Shown here one piece after another: positions 46,395 to 56,461 of a DNA stretch of 64,000 bases. The position numbers and the translations under genes are program-made. Location: NCBI RefSeq assembly GCF_007713705.1, contig NZ_VMSJ01000001.1, positions 1 through 64,000 of the forward strand, read 5' to 3'. The notes beneath the pieces are model-generated. The model was not told where the DNA came from, ran no database searches, and saw nothing but the letters and a program-made list of their open reading frames with translations. The stretch's first letter is position 1; the number at the start of each line of letters is the position of its first letter. Source of the stretch: Salinicoccus cyprini. Lineage in GTDB: Bacteria; Bacillota; Bacilli; Staphylococcales; Salinicoccaceae.

Positions 46395-46985
46395 ATGAGT
46401 TATCCCCAGCTATCATCTGAAGTTGGCAGCAATGAAGTGCAGGCTGTCATCGAGACAAATCACGGTGACGTGAAAGTAAAGCTTTTCAAGGACATCGCAC
46501 CCAAGACGGTCGAGAATTTTACAACACATGCCAAAAATGGCTATTATGACGGTCAGATCTTCCACCGTGTCATCAAGGATTTCATGATTCAGGGCGGTGA
46601 TCCGACTGGTACCGGCATGGGCGGAGAAAGCATATACGGCGGCAGCTTCGAGGATGAGTTCTCAACAGAAGCTTTCAACCTCTACGGCGCACTGTCCATG
46701 GCGAACGCAGGACCTGGCACCAACGGCAGCCAGTTCTTCATCGTCCAGGCAAAAGCAGTGCCGGCGCAGATGCTAAGCCAGCTGGAAGGCGCAGGCTATC
46801 CGGCTGAAATCATCGAAGCATACGAGAAGCAGGGTGGCACACCATGGCTCGACCAGCGCCACACTGTGTTCGGCCACGTAATCGAAGGCATGGATGTTGT
46901 CGAGAAGATTGCAGATGTCAAAAAAGGACCACAGGATCGCCCGATGCAGGACGTTGTCATCAATACAATCAGCGTAACTGGATAG
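46395..46985 (+). CDS. ppiB: peptidyl-prolyl cis-trans isomerase (cyclophilin)
   Basis: 196-residue cytoplasmic cyclophilin that speeds prolyl isomerisation during folding. Signatures: [19 protein letters not shown] with the active-site Arg-Phe region, [15 protein letters not shown] and [14 protein letters not shown]. An insertion between the last two (about 120-150, [20 protein letters not shown]) is typical of the staphylococcal form. ATG 46395 follows AGGAGG. The track upstream to 46374 would place that site within the gene. Confidence 0.95.
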   Translation: MSYPQLSSEVGSNEVQAVIETNHGDVKVKLFKDIAPKTVENFTTHAKNGYYDGQIFHRVIKDFMIQGGDPTGTGMGGESIYGGSFEDEFSTEAFNLYGALSMANAGPGTNGSQFFIVQAKAVPAQMLSQLEGAGYPAEIIEAYEKQGGTPWLDQRHTVFGHVIEGMDVVEKIADVKKGPQDRPMQDVVINTISVTG

Positions 46986-46992
46986 AAATATG

Positions 46993-47020
46993 AAAAAGCG
47001 GGTTCAGAAGCCCGCTTTTT
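46993..47020 (+). terminator. terminator after ppiB
   Basis: 10-bp stem AAAAAGCGGG / CCCGCTTTTT with 8-base loop. Confidence 0.9.
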
Positions 47021-47112
47021 CATATCAAATGATCACAAAATGGTCATTAATCGCCAATTTACTCGGAACAGGTTTTTGATATACTGTAGGCAGTAAAGGT
47101 GAGTGATCGACT

Positions 47113-47319
47113 ATGATGGAGTTTTTATATTTTCCTGAAGATAAAACCGAATATATACCCGCTCTGCTTGTCCTCGGGCTGACAATTCTGCTCGCCTATG
47201 TCGTCTATCGCATCTTCAAGCGCCACTCCGAGCGCCAGGAGGAGAAGATGAAGGATTTTGAACAGCAGGTGATGGAAAGAATTGAACGGGAAGACCGGGA
47301 TGGATCAAGGAGGCCGTAG
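47113..47319 (+). CDS. small single-pass membrane protein
   Basis: 68 residues. One transmembrane helix (about 15-34, ALLVLGLTILLAYVVYRIF) is followed by a highly charged, probably coiled cytoplasmic tail. Family not recognised. AAAGGTGAG lies 10-15 bases before ATG 47113. It is followed by its own terminator. Coding is likely from the regular codon pattern and clear start, but function is unknown. Confidence 0.65.
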   Translation: MMEFLYFPEDKTEYIPALLVLGLTILLAYVVYRIFKRHSERQEEKMKDFEQQVMERIEREDRDGSRRP

Positions 47320-47348
47320 TGGATGCTGCGGGTCTTGATCATTACAGG

Positions 47349-47389
47349 AACGCAAGGCGCCTCAGGGGAGGCGGTCCTTGCGTTTTTTT
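47349..47389 (+). terminator. terminator after small membrane protein
   Basis: AACGCAAGG / CCTTGCGTT outer stem with an inner CCTC / GAGG pair and seven trailing T. Confidence 0.9.
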
Positions 47390-47481
47390 GATCTCATCCG
47401 GCCGATGATTAGATAATCACTTCCTATTATGATAAAATAATGAATGCGTATGAACTACTGAAAGTTAGTGGGGTAATCCAT

Positions 47482-47856
47482 GTGACAAAAAAATATCGGA
47501 AAGGCCAGTTTGTAAAGGTCAAAGTAACTGGTATCCAGCCGTATGGTGCTTTTGTCAAAACCCCTGATAATCAAGAAGGACTCATTCATATTTCAGAAGT
47601 GATGAACGATTATGTCCACGATGTCAATCAGTTTTTATCCAAAGGCCAGATCGTCAAGGCGAAAGTGCTGAGTGTGGACAAGAACGGCAAACTGAACCTT
47701 ACCCTGAAAGATAATGAATACTTCAGGAATGAGGAGAGAAAACGGGACAGGCGTTCAGTCCTGGATCAGATCAAGGATACGGAAAAATATGGCTTCGAGT
47801 CCCTTAGACAAAAGATGCCGCAATGGATTGAAACAGCGAAACGACGTATTAAGTAG
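47482..47856 (+). CDS. S1 RNA-binding domain protein (YugI/CvfD-like)
   Basis: 124-residue cytoplasmic protein with an N-terminal S1 domain (about 5-75): GQFVKVKVTGIQPYGAFVKT, GLIHISEV, VKAKVLSVDKNGKLNLTLKD. A basic helical tail follows. Homologs are general stress protein 13 (YugI) and staphylococcal CvfD, which affect RNA and virulence gene expression in other species. Start is GTG 47482 behind GTGGGG, giving MTKKYRKGQ, the family N-terminus. Upstream in-frame ATG at 47440 is not supported. Confidence 0.85.
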   Translation: MTKKYRKGQFVKVKVTGIQPYGAFVKTPDNQEGLIHISEVMNDYVHDVNQFLSKGQIVKAKVLSVDKNGKLNLTLKDNEYFRNEERKRDRRSVLDQIKDTEKYGFESLRQKMPQWIETAKRRIK

Positions 47857-47903
47857 AATGTCTGGCCGAGTACATGTAAAGAAGCGCATTGCTAACGAAA
47901 TGG

Positions 47904-47934
47904 AAAGCCTGCAGATTATTGATCTGCAGGCTTT
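47904..47934 (+). terminator. terminator after the S1 gene
   Basis: 13-bp perfect stem AAAGCCTGCAGAT / ATCTGCAGGCTTT with a 5-base loop. The remaining gap to rocA (47935-48154) shows no gene. Confidence 0.88.
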
Positions 47935-48154
47935 CTATTTATTCTGTAAATTGTATACCCTTTTCATTAATGAAAGCGCAACCATTAATCCGGGAGGCAT
48001 GCAGTTGACTGTACGAGCATAGATATCCATCGTGCTGAATACCTTTGCAGAGCGTACTGAAGCGCTCACATCGCCTTTATCAAAAAGCTTGAAAAAGTCT
48101 GACAAAGCGTTCATTATTGTTTATAGAGTTCAATATTTTAAGGAGGTTATCTTA

Positions 48155-49696
48155 ATGATACCGTATAAACATGAGCCATTTACGGACTTTTCGAAAGAGG
48201 AAAACCGTAAAAAACTTGAAGAAGGTCTGAATACAGTAAAAGGGTATCTCGGTCAGGATTATCCACTGATCATCGGTGGAGAACGTGTCATGACAGATGA
48301 CAAGAAGGAATCCTACAACCCTGCACATAAAGAGGAGACGATCGGCCAGCTGTCCCAGGCGAGCCAGGAACATGCTCAGCAGGCAATGGACGTGGCACTC
48401 GAAACGTTTGAGACGTGGAGAAAGTCCTCATTCGAATTCCGTTCCGATGTACTGTTCAAAGCAGCAGCCATCATCCGCAAACGGAAGTTCGAATTTACGG
48501 CACTGCTTATAAAAGAAGGCGGCAAACCATGGAAAGAGGCGGATGCAGATACAGCGGAAGCGATCGACTTCCTCGAATACTATGGCCGCAATCACCTTAA
48601 ATTGAAAGACGGCGATCATGTGGAATCCCGCCCGGGCGAATACAACCAGTTCCACTACATTCCACTGGGGGTCGGCCTTGTCATCTCCCCATGGAACTTC
48701 GCATTTGCCATCATGGCAGGTACGACGGCGGCAGCTGCGGTTACAGGAAACACTGTACTGCTGAAGCCATCATCCCGTACATCGGTCATCGCATATAAAT
48801 TTGTTGAAGTACTGGAAGAGGCAGGCCTGCCAAAAGGTGTTGTAAACTTCATCCCTGGTTCTTCAAGAGATATCGGCGACTACCTGGTCGAGCATAAGGA
48901 TACACGCTTTGTTTCATTCACAGGTTCCCGTGACGTCGGTACAAGCATCTTCGAGAAGGCTGCTGTCGTCCAGGAAGGGCAGACGCACCTGAAGCGCGTC
49001 ATCGCTGAAATGGGCGGCAAGGATACGATTGTCGTCGATTCCGACGCCGACCTCGAACTTGCAGCAGAAGCCATCGTCACTTCGGCATTCGGTTTCAGCG
49101 GGCAGAAATGTTCAGCTTGTTCCCGTGTCATTGCACTCGATGATATCCACGATGAACTGCTCGAGAAGGTCGTTGAAAAGACGAAGAAGCTCGAAGTCGG
49201 CAATCCGGAATCGGATATCGATGTCGGACCGGTCATCGACGATGCTTCACTGGAAAAAATTCAGAAGTATATTGAAATCGGAAAGGAAGAAGGTAAACTT
49301 GAAGTAGGCGGGGAAACTGAAAATGAAACAGGACACTTCGTTCACCCGACAGTATTCTCAGGTCTCAAGCATGACGATAGAATCATGCAGGAGGAGATTT
49401 TCGGGCCGGTCGTGGGCTTTGCCAAAGCGAAGGACTTCGATCAGGCGATCGACTATGCCAATGCAACAGACTACGGTCTGACAGGCGCGGTCATCACAAA
49501 GAATCGCGAGCACATCGAACAGGCACGCCGCGATTTCCATGTCGGCAACCTGTACTTCAACCGTGGCTGTACTGCTGCGATTGTCGGCTACCAGCCATTC
49601 GGCGGATTCAAGATGTCCGGCACGGATTCCAAAGCCGGCGGTCCGGACTACCTGACGCTTCACATGCAGGGCAAGACGTCTTCAGAACAGTTCTAG
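48155..49696 (+). CDS. rocA: 1-pyrroline-5-carboxylate dehydrogenase
   Basis: 513-residue NAD-dependent aldehyde dehydrogenase oxidising pyrroline-5-carboxylate (glutamate semialdehyde) to glutamate. Catalytic C319 in [10 protein letters not shown], general base E285 in IAEMGGKD, and the NAD-fold [15 protein letters not shown] are present. ATG 48155 after AAGGAGG is clear. It leads a group with rocD and gudB that converts ornithine and proline carbon into glutamate and then 2-oxoglutarate, useful for compatible-solute turnover. Terminators separate it from rocD. Confidence 0.95.
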   Translation: MIPYKHEPFTDFSKEENRKKLEEGLNTVKGYLGQDYPLIIGGERVMTDDKKESYNPAHKEETIGQLSQASQEHAQQAMDVALETFETWRKSSFEFRSDVLFKAAAIIRKRKFEFTALLIKEGGKPWKEADADTAEAIDFLEYYGRNHLKLKDGDHVESRPGEYNQFHYIPLGVGLVISPWNFAFAIMAGTTAAAAVTGNTVLLKPSSRTSVIAYKFVEVLEEAGLPKGVVNFIPGSSRDIGDYLVEHKDTRFVSFTGSRDVGTSIFEKAAVVQEGQTHLKRVIAEMGGKDTIVVDSDADLELAAEAIVTSAFGFSGQKCSACSRVIALDDIHDELLEKVVEKTKKLEVGNPESDIDVGPVIDDASLEKIQKYIEIGKEEGKLEVGGETENETGHFVHPTVFSGLKHDDRIMQEEIFGPVVGFAKAKDFDQAIDYANATDYGLTGAVITKNREHIEQARRDFHVGNLYFNRGCTAAIVGYQPFGGFKMSGTDSKAGGPDYLTLHMQGKTSSEQF

Positions 49697-49725
49697 AACG
49701 CACTTCAATCAAAAATCACAATCAG

Positions 49726-49753
49726 AACAGCGGGCACACACCCGCTGTTTTTT
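49726..49753 (+). terminator. terminator between rocA and rocD
   Basis: 9-bp stem AACAGCGGG / CCCGCTGTT with a 6-base loop and T run. Its end is only 15 bases before the rocD start. Confidence 0.88.
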
Positions 49754-49768
49754 GGAAAGGATGAGACA

Positions 49769-50962
49769 ATGACGAAATCACAGGAAATCATCAATCAGAC
49801 AGAACAGTATGGTGCACCAAACTACAAGCCGCTGCCGGTGGTCATCTCGGAAGCAGAGGGCGTATGGGTGAAGGATCCGGAAGGCAACAAGTATCTGGAC
49901 ATGCTCAGTGCATATTCCGCAGTCAACCAGGGGCACAGGCACCCGAAAATCATCCAGGCGCTGAAAGATCAGGCGGATAAGCTGACTCTGACATCCAGGG
50001 CATTCCACTCGGATAGGCTCGGTCCATGGTATGAAAAGGTATGCAGACTTGCAGGCAAGGAAATGGTACTGCCGATGAATACGGGAGCCGAAGCGGTCGA
50101 AACAGCGATCAAAGCAGCGCGCCGCTGGTCCTACGACGTGAAAGGTGTGGCGGACAACAAGGCGGAGATCATCGCCATGAACCAGAACTTCCATGGCCGT
50201 ACGCTCGCTGCCGTATCCCTGTCTTCAGAAGCGGAGTACCGCCGCGGCTATGGTCCACTGCTCGACGGCATAAAGCTTGTCGATTTTGGTGACATTGAAC
50301 AGATCAGGGAGGCAGTGACTGAAAATACAGCAGCAATTCTGCTTGAACCGATCCAGGGTGAAGCCGGCATCAACATTCCACCGGAAGGCTTCCTGAAAGC
50401 CGTCAGAGAATTGTGTGATGAACAAAATATCCTATTCATCGCCGATGAAATCCAGGCAGGACTCGGCCGTTCCGGCAAGATGTTTGCGACAGACTGGGAT
50501 GATGTCAAACCGGACATGTACATACTCGGCAAAGCGCTTGGCGGTGGTGTCTTCCCGATTTCGTGCATCGTGGCCGACAAGGAAGTGCTTGAAGTGTTCA
50601 ATCCGGGATCCCACGGCTCCACATTTGGTGGCAACCCGCTCGCATGTGCAGTGTCCGAAGCCGCACTCGACGTACTGATTGACGAAAATCTAGTGGAACG
50701 TTCACTTGAACTCGGTGACTATTTCAAAGGTGAGCTTGAGAAGATCGACAGTCCGCTGATCAAGGAAGTGAGAGGACGCGGTCTGTTCATCGGGGTTGAT
50801 CTGACAGAATCTGCACGTCCATATTGCGAGGAACTGAAGAACCTGGGCATCCTGTGCAAAGAAACGCATGATACGGTCATCCGCTTTGCGCCGCCCCTCA
50901 TCATTTCGCAGGAAGACCTGGACTGGGCGCTTGAAAAAGTGAAGCAGGTCCTCTCCAAATAA
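49769..50962 (+). CDS. rocD: ornithine aminotransferase
   Basis: 397-residue class III PLP aminotransferase exchanging ornithine delta-amino group with 2-oxoglutarate to give glutamate semialdehyde. PLP lysine K255 in [13 protein letters not shown], the [12 protein letters not shown] block and [13 protein letters not shown] are intact. Product feeds RocA upstream. AAAGGATGAG site before ATG 49769. Could also act in the reverse direction in proline supply. Confidence 0.95.
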   Translation: MTKSQEIINQTEQYGAPNYKPLPVVISEAEGVWVKDPEGNKYLDMLSAYSAVNQGHRHPKIIQALKDQADKLTLTSRAFHSDRLGPWYEKVCRLAGKEMVLPMNTGAEAVETAIKAARRWSYDVKGVADNKAEIIAMNQNFHGRTLAAVSLSSEAEYRRGYGPLLDGIKLVDFGDIEQIREAVTENTAAILLEPIQGEAGINIPPEGFLKAVRELCDEQNILFIADEIQAGLGRSGKMFATDWDDVKPDMYILGKALGGGVFPISCIVADKEVLEVFNPGSHGSTFGGNPLACAVSEAALDVLIDENLVERSLELGDYFKGELEKIDSPLIKEVRGRGLFIGVDLTESARPYCEELKNLGILCKETHDTVIRFAPPLIISQEDLDWALEKVKQVLSK

Positions 50963-51032
50963 ACCCTTTCAAACAGCAGTTAATATGTTACAATAACAGT
51001 GAAAACAGTTCCATAAAAGAGGCGGATATAAA

Positions 51033-52277
51033 ATGTCAGATAAATCTAATCTTATCACTTCCACACAGGCCATCATCCATGAAGCTCTGGACAAGCTGGG
51101 CTTTGATGAGGGAATGTATGAACTGATCAAAGAGCCGATGCGTCTTCTGAAAGTGCGTATTCCAGTACGCATGGACGACGGTTCCGTGAAAGTCTTCACC
51201 GGCTACCGTGCACAGCACAATGATGCTGTTGGACCGACCAAGGGGGGCGTGCGATTCCATCCTGATGTCAATGAGGAAGAGGTTGTCGCACTATCGATGT
51301 GGATGACTTTGAAATCGGGCATAGTGAACCTGCCGTATGGTGGGGGCAAAGGGGGCATCGTATGCGATCCGCGTGAGATGAGCATTGCAGAAGTCGAAAG
51401 GCTCAGCCGCGGTTACGTACGTGCCATTTCCCAGATTGTCGGACCGACAAAGGATATACCGGCACCGGACGTCTTCACGAACTCCCAGATCATGGCGTGG
51501 ATGATGGATGAGTACAGCATGATCGATGAATTCAACTCTCCTGGATTCATCACCGGAAAACCGCTTGTTCTCGGCGGTTCCCAGGGGCGGGACCGTGCCA
51601 CAGCGATGGGCGTCATCATCTGCCTGGAACAGGCACTTCTGAAGCGCGGCATGAAAATGGAGGATATACGGGTCGTCATCCAGGGCTTCGGCAACGCCGG
51701 CAGTTTCCTGTCGAAAATCCTATCCGACAAAGGTGCCAAGATCGTCGGTATTTCGGATGCCAACGGTGCGCTTCATGACCCGAATGGTCTCGATATCGAC
51801 TATCTTCTCGATCGTCGTGACAGCTTCGGCATGGTGACGAACCTGTTCGATGAAGTACTGAAGAATGAGGAGCTTTTCAGCATCGACTGTGATGTACTCA
51901 TTCCGGCGGCAATCGCCAATCAGATTACTGAAGATAATGCATACGATGTCAAGGCGGATATCATATGTGAAGCGGCCAATGGCCCGACAACGAAGGAAGC
52001 GACCCGTATTCTTACAGACAACGGGAAACTCATCGTACCGGATGTTCTTGCATCAGCCGGTGGCGTAACCGTTTCTTATTTTGAATGGGTACAGAACAAC
52101 CAGGGCTACTATTGGGATGAGAATGAAGTGAACGAGAAGCTCGAAATAAAGCTTAAGAAAGCGTTCAATGACATCTACGATCTTCATGAGAAGCGTCATA
52201 TTGATATGAGACTTGCAGCATACATCATCGGCATCAAGCGTACTGCAGAAGCTGCACGCTACAGAGGCTGGGCATAG
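51033..52277 (+). CDS. gudB: NAD-specific glutamate dehydrogenase
   Basis: 414-residue hexameric glutamate dehydrogenase of the GudB/RocG type, converting glutamate to 2-oxoglutarate and ammonium. GPTKGGVRFHPDV, PYGGGKGGI (101-109, active-site lysine) and the nucleotide-fold IQGFGNAGSF are present. No duplication like the inactive B. subtilis gudB allele is seen. It completes the rocA-rocD-gudB catabolic route. GAGGCGG site before ATG. Confidence 0.94.
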   Translation: MSDKSNLITSTQAIIHEALDKLGFDEGMYELIKEPMRLLKVRIPVRMDDGSVKVFTGYRAQHNDAVGPTKGGVRFHPDVNEEEVVALSMWMTLKSGIVNLPYGGGKGGIVCDPREMSIAEVERLSRGYVRAISQIVGPTKDIPAPDVFTNSQIMAWMMDEYSMIDEFNSPGFITGKPLVLGGSQGRDRATAMGVIICLEQALLKRGMKMEDIRVVIQGFGNAGSFLSKILSDKGAKIVGISDANGALHDPNGLDIDYLLDRRDSFGMVTNLFDEVLKNEELFSIDCDVLIPAAIANQITEDNAYDVKADIICEAANGPTTKEATRILTDNGKLIVPDVLASAGGVTVSYFEWVQNNQGYYWDENEVNEKLEIKLKKAFNDIYDLHEKRHIDMRLAAYIIGIKRTAEAARYRGWA

Positions 52278-52300
52278 GTCCATCCATTACATTGCATAGT

Positions 52301-52334
52301 AAAACCGGCTATCCATCGGATAGCCGGTTTTTTT
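52301..52334. terminator. bidirectional terminator between gudB and RND exporter
   Basis: 14-bp perfect stem AAAACCGGCTATCC / GGATAGCCGGTTTT with 3-base loop and extra T run. Confidence 0.92.
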
Positions 52335-52345
52335 GCGATTCTCTA

Positions 52346-55300
52346 TTACTTTCTTCTGTCTTCTTTCATTCTGTCGAGCAGTTGTTTGAGCTCTTCGATA
52401 TAGTCGGCATCGCCATCACGTTTTTCGTGTGATGGTGCTTCCTCCTGTACTTTCGGTGCATCATAGTCTGTGTCGTCCGTGGCTGGGCTGTAGCTGTAGC
52501 CATAGTCATCGGACTGGCTGTTCTTTTCTTCCTCGCGTTTTTGTGCATCAATTTCCTTCTGTGTAATGATGTCACCGTCCGGCGTCATATACTTCTTGTT
52601 CATCTTGCTTGTTTCGCTGTCAAAATAGCTGTATATGATCGGAATGATGAACAGTGTCAGGAATGTACTACTGACCAGTCCGCCGATGACAACAATACCC
52701 ATCGGTGCGACAAGTTCGGCACCTTCACCGATACCGATGGCAAGCGGCAGCATACCAAGTGCAGTGGTCAGTGCGGTGATGACGATCGGACGGAAACGGT
52801 CCTGGACGCTCTTTTCGATTGCTTCAAGCGTCGGCATGCCTTTTTCCTTCTGCTGATTGATGTAGTCGATCAGAAGTATTGCATTGTTGACGACGATACC
52901 AAGCAGGAGGATGAAGCCGACTACAGCAATGACGCTGAGCGGATTGTTTGTGATGATCAGCGAGAACATCACACCGATGATGCTGAGTGGCAGGGAGAAC
53001 AGTACGACAAATGGGTGCTTGAACGATTCGAACTGGGCAACCATGACAAGGTAGATGAAAACGATGCCGAGTACGACTGCAAGTGCCAGCTGAGGGATTG
53101 CATCAGTCAGCAGCTCAAGATCGCCACCGATGGAAGTCTCGGTTTCATCACTGAAGTCGGTATCATCCAGAATCGACTGTACATGGCTTCCGGCTTCATT
53201 CAGGCTCATCTGCGGGTCATAGCTGACTGTAAGTTCTGATGTTTCTCTCTGGTCATCCCGATTGATCAATGGCAGTGTTTCAGCCTCCTGGAATTCTGAT
53301 ACATCACCGATCGGGATATATTCTCCCTGACCATTTGCAATCTGGATATCTTCAAACGCATCCAGGCTGGATGTAACACTTTCAGGATACTTGACGTTGA
53401 TTGTCAGGAAGTTGCTTCCCTCATCTACAGTCGAAGCAGAAATGCCATTTGTCGCCTCGTAGATGGACGTACCGATTTCAGCAGGCTGGAGGCCATTTTC
53501 ACGTGCAGCAGCACGATCGACTCTGACCTGGAGTTCCTGAACTGAATCCTCACGGCTTGAAGCAACGCTCTCTATTCTGCTGTCCTCTTCCAAAGCTTCG
53601 ATGATGGTCTGTTCAGACTCCACAAGACGCTCTGAATTTTCATCGGCAACATTCAGTGTCAACGTATTCGGGTCGGATCCGGTGCCTGTCTGCGATACCG
53701 GATTGACACCGATTTCGGCTGCAGTGTTGACATTCTCTATTTCATTTTCAATTTCACTGATGAATTCATTGGTTGTCACGTTGCGTTCACCTGGATCGAC
53801 AAGTGTAACCATGACACTGCCGACGTTGCTTTCATTGACCGGGCTCATGGTGGAACCGGAGCCGATGGTACTCATATAGAAATCCACTTCGGAATATTCT
53901 TCAAGTTTTTCTTCTATACGCTGCACAGTCTCTTCTGTGTCGGAAAGGATGGCATCCTGCGGCATGGTGACTTCAACAGTCAGTGCGCCTTCGTCACTCT
54001 CAGGCAGCAGGTTGATGCCCTGCAGATAGATGCCGGCAGCACCAGCGACAAGTATTACTGCTGTCAGGAAAAGCACCAGCATGCGGTGGGCAAGTGTCCA
54101 GCGTGACAGTTTTCTGATGCCTTTCATGTAGGAGCGGTTCTGACGTCTGTGTTCTGCATTTTCCGGCAGTGGCTTGAGGATGCGGCTTGAAAGCATGGGT
54201 ACGACAGTCAGTGCAACAAACAGTGATGCCAGCAGACTGAATACGACGGTGATCGCAAATGGCGTAAACAGCTGGCCGACCAGTCCACTGACGAATATGA
54301 CCGGCAGGAAGACGGCAGCAGTCGTCATGGTCGATGCAGTGATTGCACCTGCAACTTCCTTGGCGCCGTCGCTTGCTGCCTGCTTTGGTGATTTGCCCAT
54401 GGATAGGTGCCTGTATATGTTTTCAATGACGACAACGGCATTGTCGACAAGCATACCGATTCCGAGTGCAAGTCCACCGAGCGTCATCATATTGATGCTG
54501 ATGTCGGTGAAGAACAGCAGTGCAAATGTCGTGATGACTGAAAATGGAATGGCGATACCGATGATGAGCGGTGATTTGAGGTTGCGCAGGAAGGCGAACA
54601 GGACAACCATCGCAAGAATCGCACCACTGATCAGTGAAAGGTAGACGCTGTTGATGGCAACATCTATGTATTCCCCTTCATCGTACAGCGTCTCCACCGT
54701 CAGGTTTTCGAACTCCTCCATGGCGAGCTGCTCTTCCAGTACGGAGCGGAATTCGGCATTTACAGTCGAAGCATTGGCATCTGAAGACAGGCTCATGTCG
54801 ATCTGCATGGCATCTTCCTGGTTCAGGCGTGTAATGACATCGTTCTCCACCTCGGTGATGGCGACGTCCGCCACATCATCCAGTGTCACGGTGCCGCCAT
54901 TCTCAGGCAGATCGAGCAGAGTCAGCTGCTGGAGGGACTCCACGCCGTCGATGCTGCTGACTGTGCGTGTAGTGATGGACTCTCCCGCCTCTTCATCGAC
55001 GATGGTGGCGTTCGGAATGGAGATGTTGTTCGCTTCGATGATGCCTGCGACATCACTCTGGCTCAGCTGATACTGCTCCAGTGCTTCGGTGTCCAGTGTG
55101 ACACTGATCTCTTCCGTAATATTTCCGGTTTCACTGATTGAAGCGACACCGTTGATATTTTCAAGTTCACTGATCAGGTCGTCCACCTGACCCTGGAATT
55201 CGCTGACACTTTCGTTTTCGGATGTAACAGCCATGGTCATGCTCGGGAACATGGTAATATCGAATTCAAGGAAGGAAGGTTCACCCGCCTGCTCAGGCAG

Positions 55301-55648
55301 ATCGACATCACCGATGGTGCGGGTGATTTCATTTTCCACTTCATCGATTGTCATATCATAGCCGAACTCAAGAATGACGATGGATGAACTCTCCTGTGAT
55401 TGCGAGCTGATGTTCGTCAGACCGCTGACGGTCGACAGTTCGGCTTCCAGTGGCCGTGTAACATCCTGCATCACTTCCTCAGGTCCGGCGCCCTGGTATG
55501 TGGTTGCCACCGCAGCAACCGGCGGCTGCACATTCGGCAGAAGCTGGAGAGGCAGTCTGGTCAGTGATACAGCTCCGAGAAGTATCAGAATGATCATGAC
55601 GACGATGGTAAATTTCGGTCTTCTTATCGAAAAATCCGCTAACTTCAA
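52346..55648 (-). CDS. RND family efflux transporter (SwrC/FarE-like)
   Basis: 1100-residue resistance-nodulation-division exporter. Two repeats each have a large extracellular loop and six helices. Core charged residues appear in GLALGIGMLVDNAVVVIENIY in TM4. The closest Gram-positive types are Bacillus SwrC (surfactin export) and staphylococcal FarE (fatty acid efflux). The C-terminal tail of about 90 residues is cytoplasmic, charged and disordered. No membrane-fusion gene is adjacent. Start is a TTG at 55648, eight bases after AGGAG. The GTG at 55657 overlaps that site. Divergent from a TetR gene that probably represses it. Confidence 0.9.
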   Translation of the reverse strand: MKLADFSIRRPKFTIVVMIILILLGAVSLTRLPLQLLPNVQPPVAAVATTYQGAGPEEVMQDVTRPLEAELSTVSGLTNISSQSQESSSIVILEFGYDMTIDEVENEITRTIGDVDLPEQAGEPSFLEFDITMFPSMTMAVTSENESVSEFQGQVDDLISELENINGVASISETGNITEEISVTLDTEALEQYQLSQSDVAGIIEANNISIPNATIVDEEAGESITTRTVSSIDGVESLQQLTLLDLPENGGTVTLDDVADVAITEVENDVITRLNQEDAMQIDMSLSSDANASTVNAEFRSVLEEQLAMEEFENLTVETLYDEGEYIDVAINSVYLSLISGAILAMVVLFAFLRNLKSPLIIGIAIPFSVITTFALLFFTDISINMMTLGGLALGIGMLVDNAVVVIENIYRHLSMGKSPKQAASDGAKEVAGAITASTMTTAAVFLPVIFVSGLVGQLFTPFAITVVFSLLASLFVALTVVPMLSSRILKPLPENAEHRRQNRSYMKGIRKLSRWTLAHRMLVLFLTAVILVAGAAGIYLQGINLLPESDEGALTVEVTMPQDAILSDTEETVQRIEEKLEEYSEVDFYMSTIGSGSTMSPVNESNVGSVMVTLVDPGERNVTTNEFISEIENEIENVNTAAEIGVNPVSQTGTGSDPNTLTLNVADENSERLVESEQTIIEALEEDSRIESVASSREDSVQELQVRVDRAAARENGLQPAEIGTSIYEATNGISASTVDEGSNFLTINVKYPESVTSSLDAFEDIQIANGQGEYIPIGDVSEFQEAETLPLINRDDQRETSELTVSYDPQMSLNEAGSHVQSILDDTDFSDETETSIGGDLELLTDAIPQLALAVVLGIVFIYLVMVAQFESFKHPFVVLFSLPLSIIGVMFSLIITNNPLSVIAVVGFILLLGIVVNNAILLIDYINQQKEKGMPTLEAIEKSVQDRFRPIVITALTTALGMLPLAIGIGEGAELVAPMGIVVIGGLVSSTFLTLFIIPIIYSYFDSETSKMNKKYMTPDGDIITQKEIDAQKREEEKNSQSDDYGYSYSPATDDTDYDAPKVQEEAPSHEKRDGDADYIEELKQLLDRMKEDRRK

Positions 55649-55689
55649 AATTTTCACTCCTAATTATTTTATATGTTTACTAAAATCCA

Positions 55690-55701
55690 ACAACATGTTG
55701 T
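55690..55701. promoter_or_regulatory. palindrome in the RND/TetR divergent region
   Basis: A perfect 12-base palindrome ACAACATGTTGT lies between the divergent RND exporter and TetR genes, 41 bases from the RND start. It is of a size suited to a TetR-family dimer and near the probable promoters. Direct evidence is lacking. Confidence 0.5.
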
Positions 55702-55780
55702 ACAATATTCAATGCTAGTTAAATTATATAAAGGAATCAATAAACAATCGAGCGACGAGTGTTGAAAAGGAGAGGGAAAT

Positions 55781-56380
55781 ATGGCGAATTTAAGTCGAAA
55801 AGAAGTGACACGGAATAATCTGCTGGAAGCCTTCTGGTCGCTTTATGTCGAAAAGCCGATAGAAAGGATCACCGTCAGAGATATTACAGACCTCGCCGGG
55901 TACAATAGAGGAACATTCTATACATATTTTTCGGATGTTTATGAAGTGCTGGAAATACAGAAATCGGCATTGATGCCTACAGAAGATATGATAATAGATC
56001 CATTGAAAGAAATACAGAATAACGATGGTGTTATTGAAGAGTCGATCAACGGCGTGTCCGAGTATATCAAGAATCACGGAGAGCGCATCGCCATTCTGCT
56101 TGGCCCAGGGGGAGACCCGAAGTTCACACATGAACTTAAGGCAAGAGTAAGAGGCATCATCATGGATTTTGTTCGCGGAATCGACATCAGGGAAATAAAG
56201 GAATATGAATATCTGATTGAATATCATATTTCCGGTATGATCAACATGTATCAGCTATGGGTGGAAAATGAAAGCAATATTACAGAGGATGAACTAAGTA
56301 TCCTTTATGAACGGATTTCCCACGATGGTCTGCTGAATATCACATCGGGCATGCTAAATGATCGGAAGACCGGCAGCTAG
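55781..56380 (+). CDS. TetR family transcriptional regulator
   Basis: 199-residue regulator. N-terminal helix-turn-helix domain (about 8-55) with RITVRDITDLAGYNRGTFYTYF, followed by a ligand-binding domain of about 140 residues. It lies divergent from the RND exporter, with the common arrangement of local repressor and pump (compare FarR/FarE in S. aureus). The ligand may be a fatty acid or other amphiphile. GAGAGGG precedes ATG 55781. Confidence 0.88.
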   Translation: MANLSRKEVTRNNLLEAFWSLYVEKPIERITVRDITDLAGYNRGTFYTYFSDVYEVLEIQKSALMPTEDMIIDPLKEIQNNDGVIEESINGVSEYIKNHGERIAILLGPGGDPKFTHELKARVRGIIMDFVRGIDIREIKEYEYLIEYHISGMINMYQLWVENESNITEDELSILYERISHDGLLNITSGMLNDRKTGS

Positions 56381-56461
56381 CAATCCGGTTCAATGATTTC
56401 ATATCCTGCCGTTTTAAGTTTATAATTGCATCATATGCGACTACTGGAAGGAGCGATCAGA

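Noticed and set aside
55658-55780. FarR-type operator TAGWTTA
   Set aside because: Only an imperfect TAGTTAA is present; the palindrome at 55690 is a better candidate.
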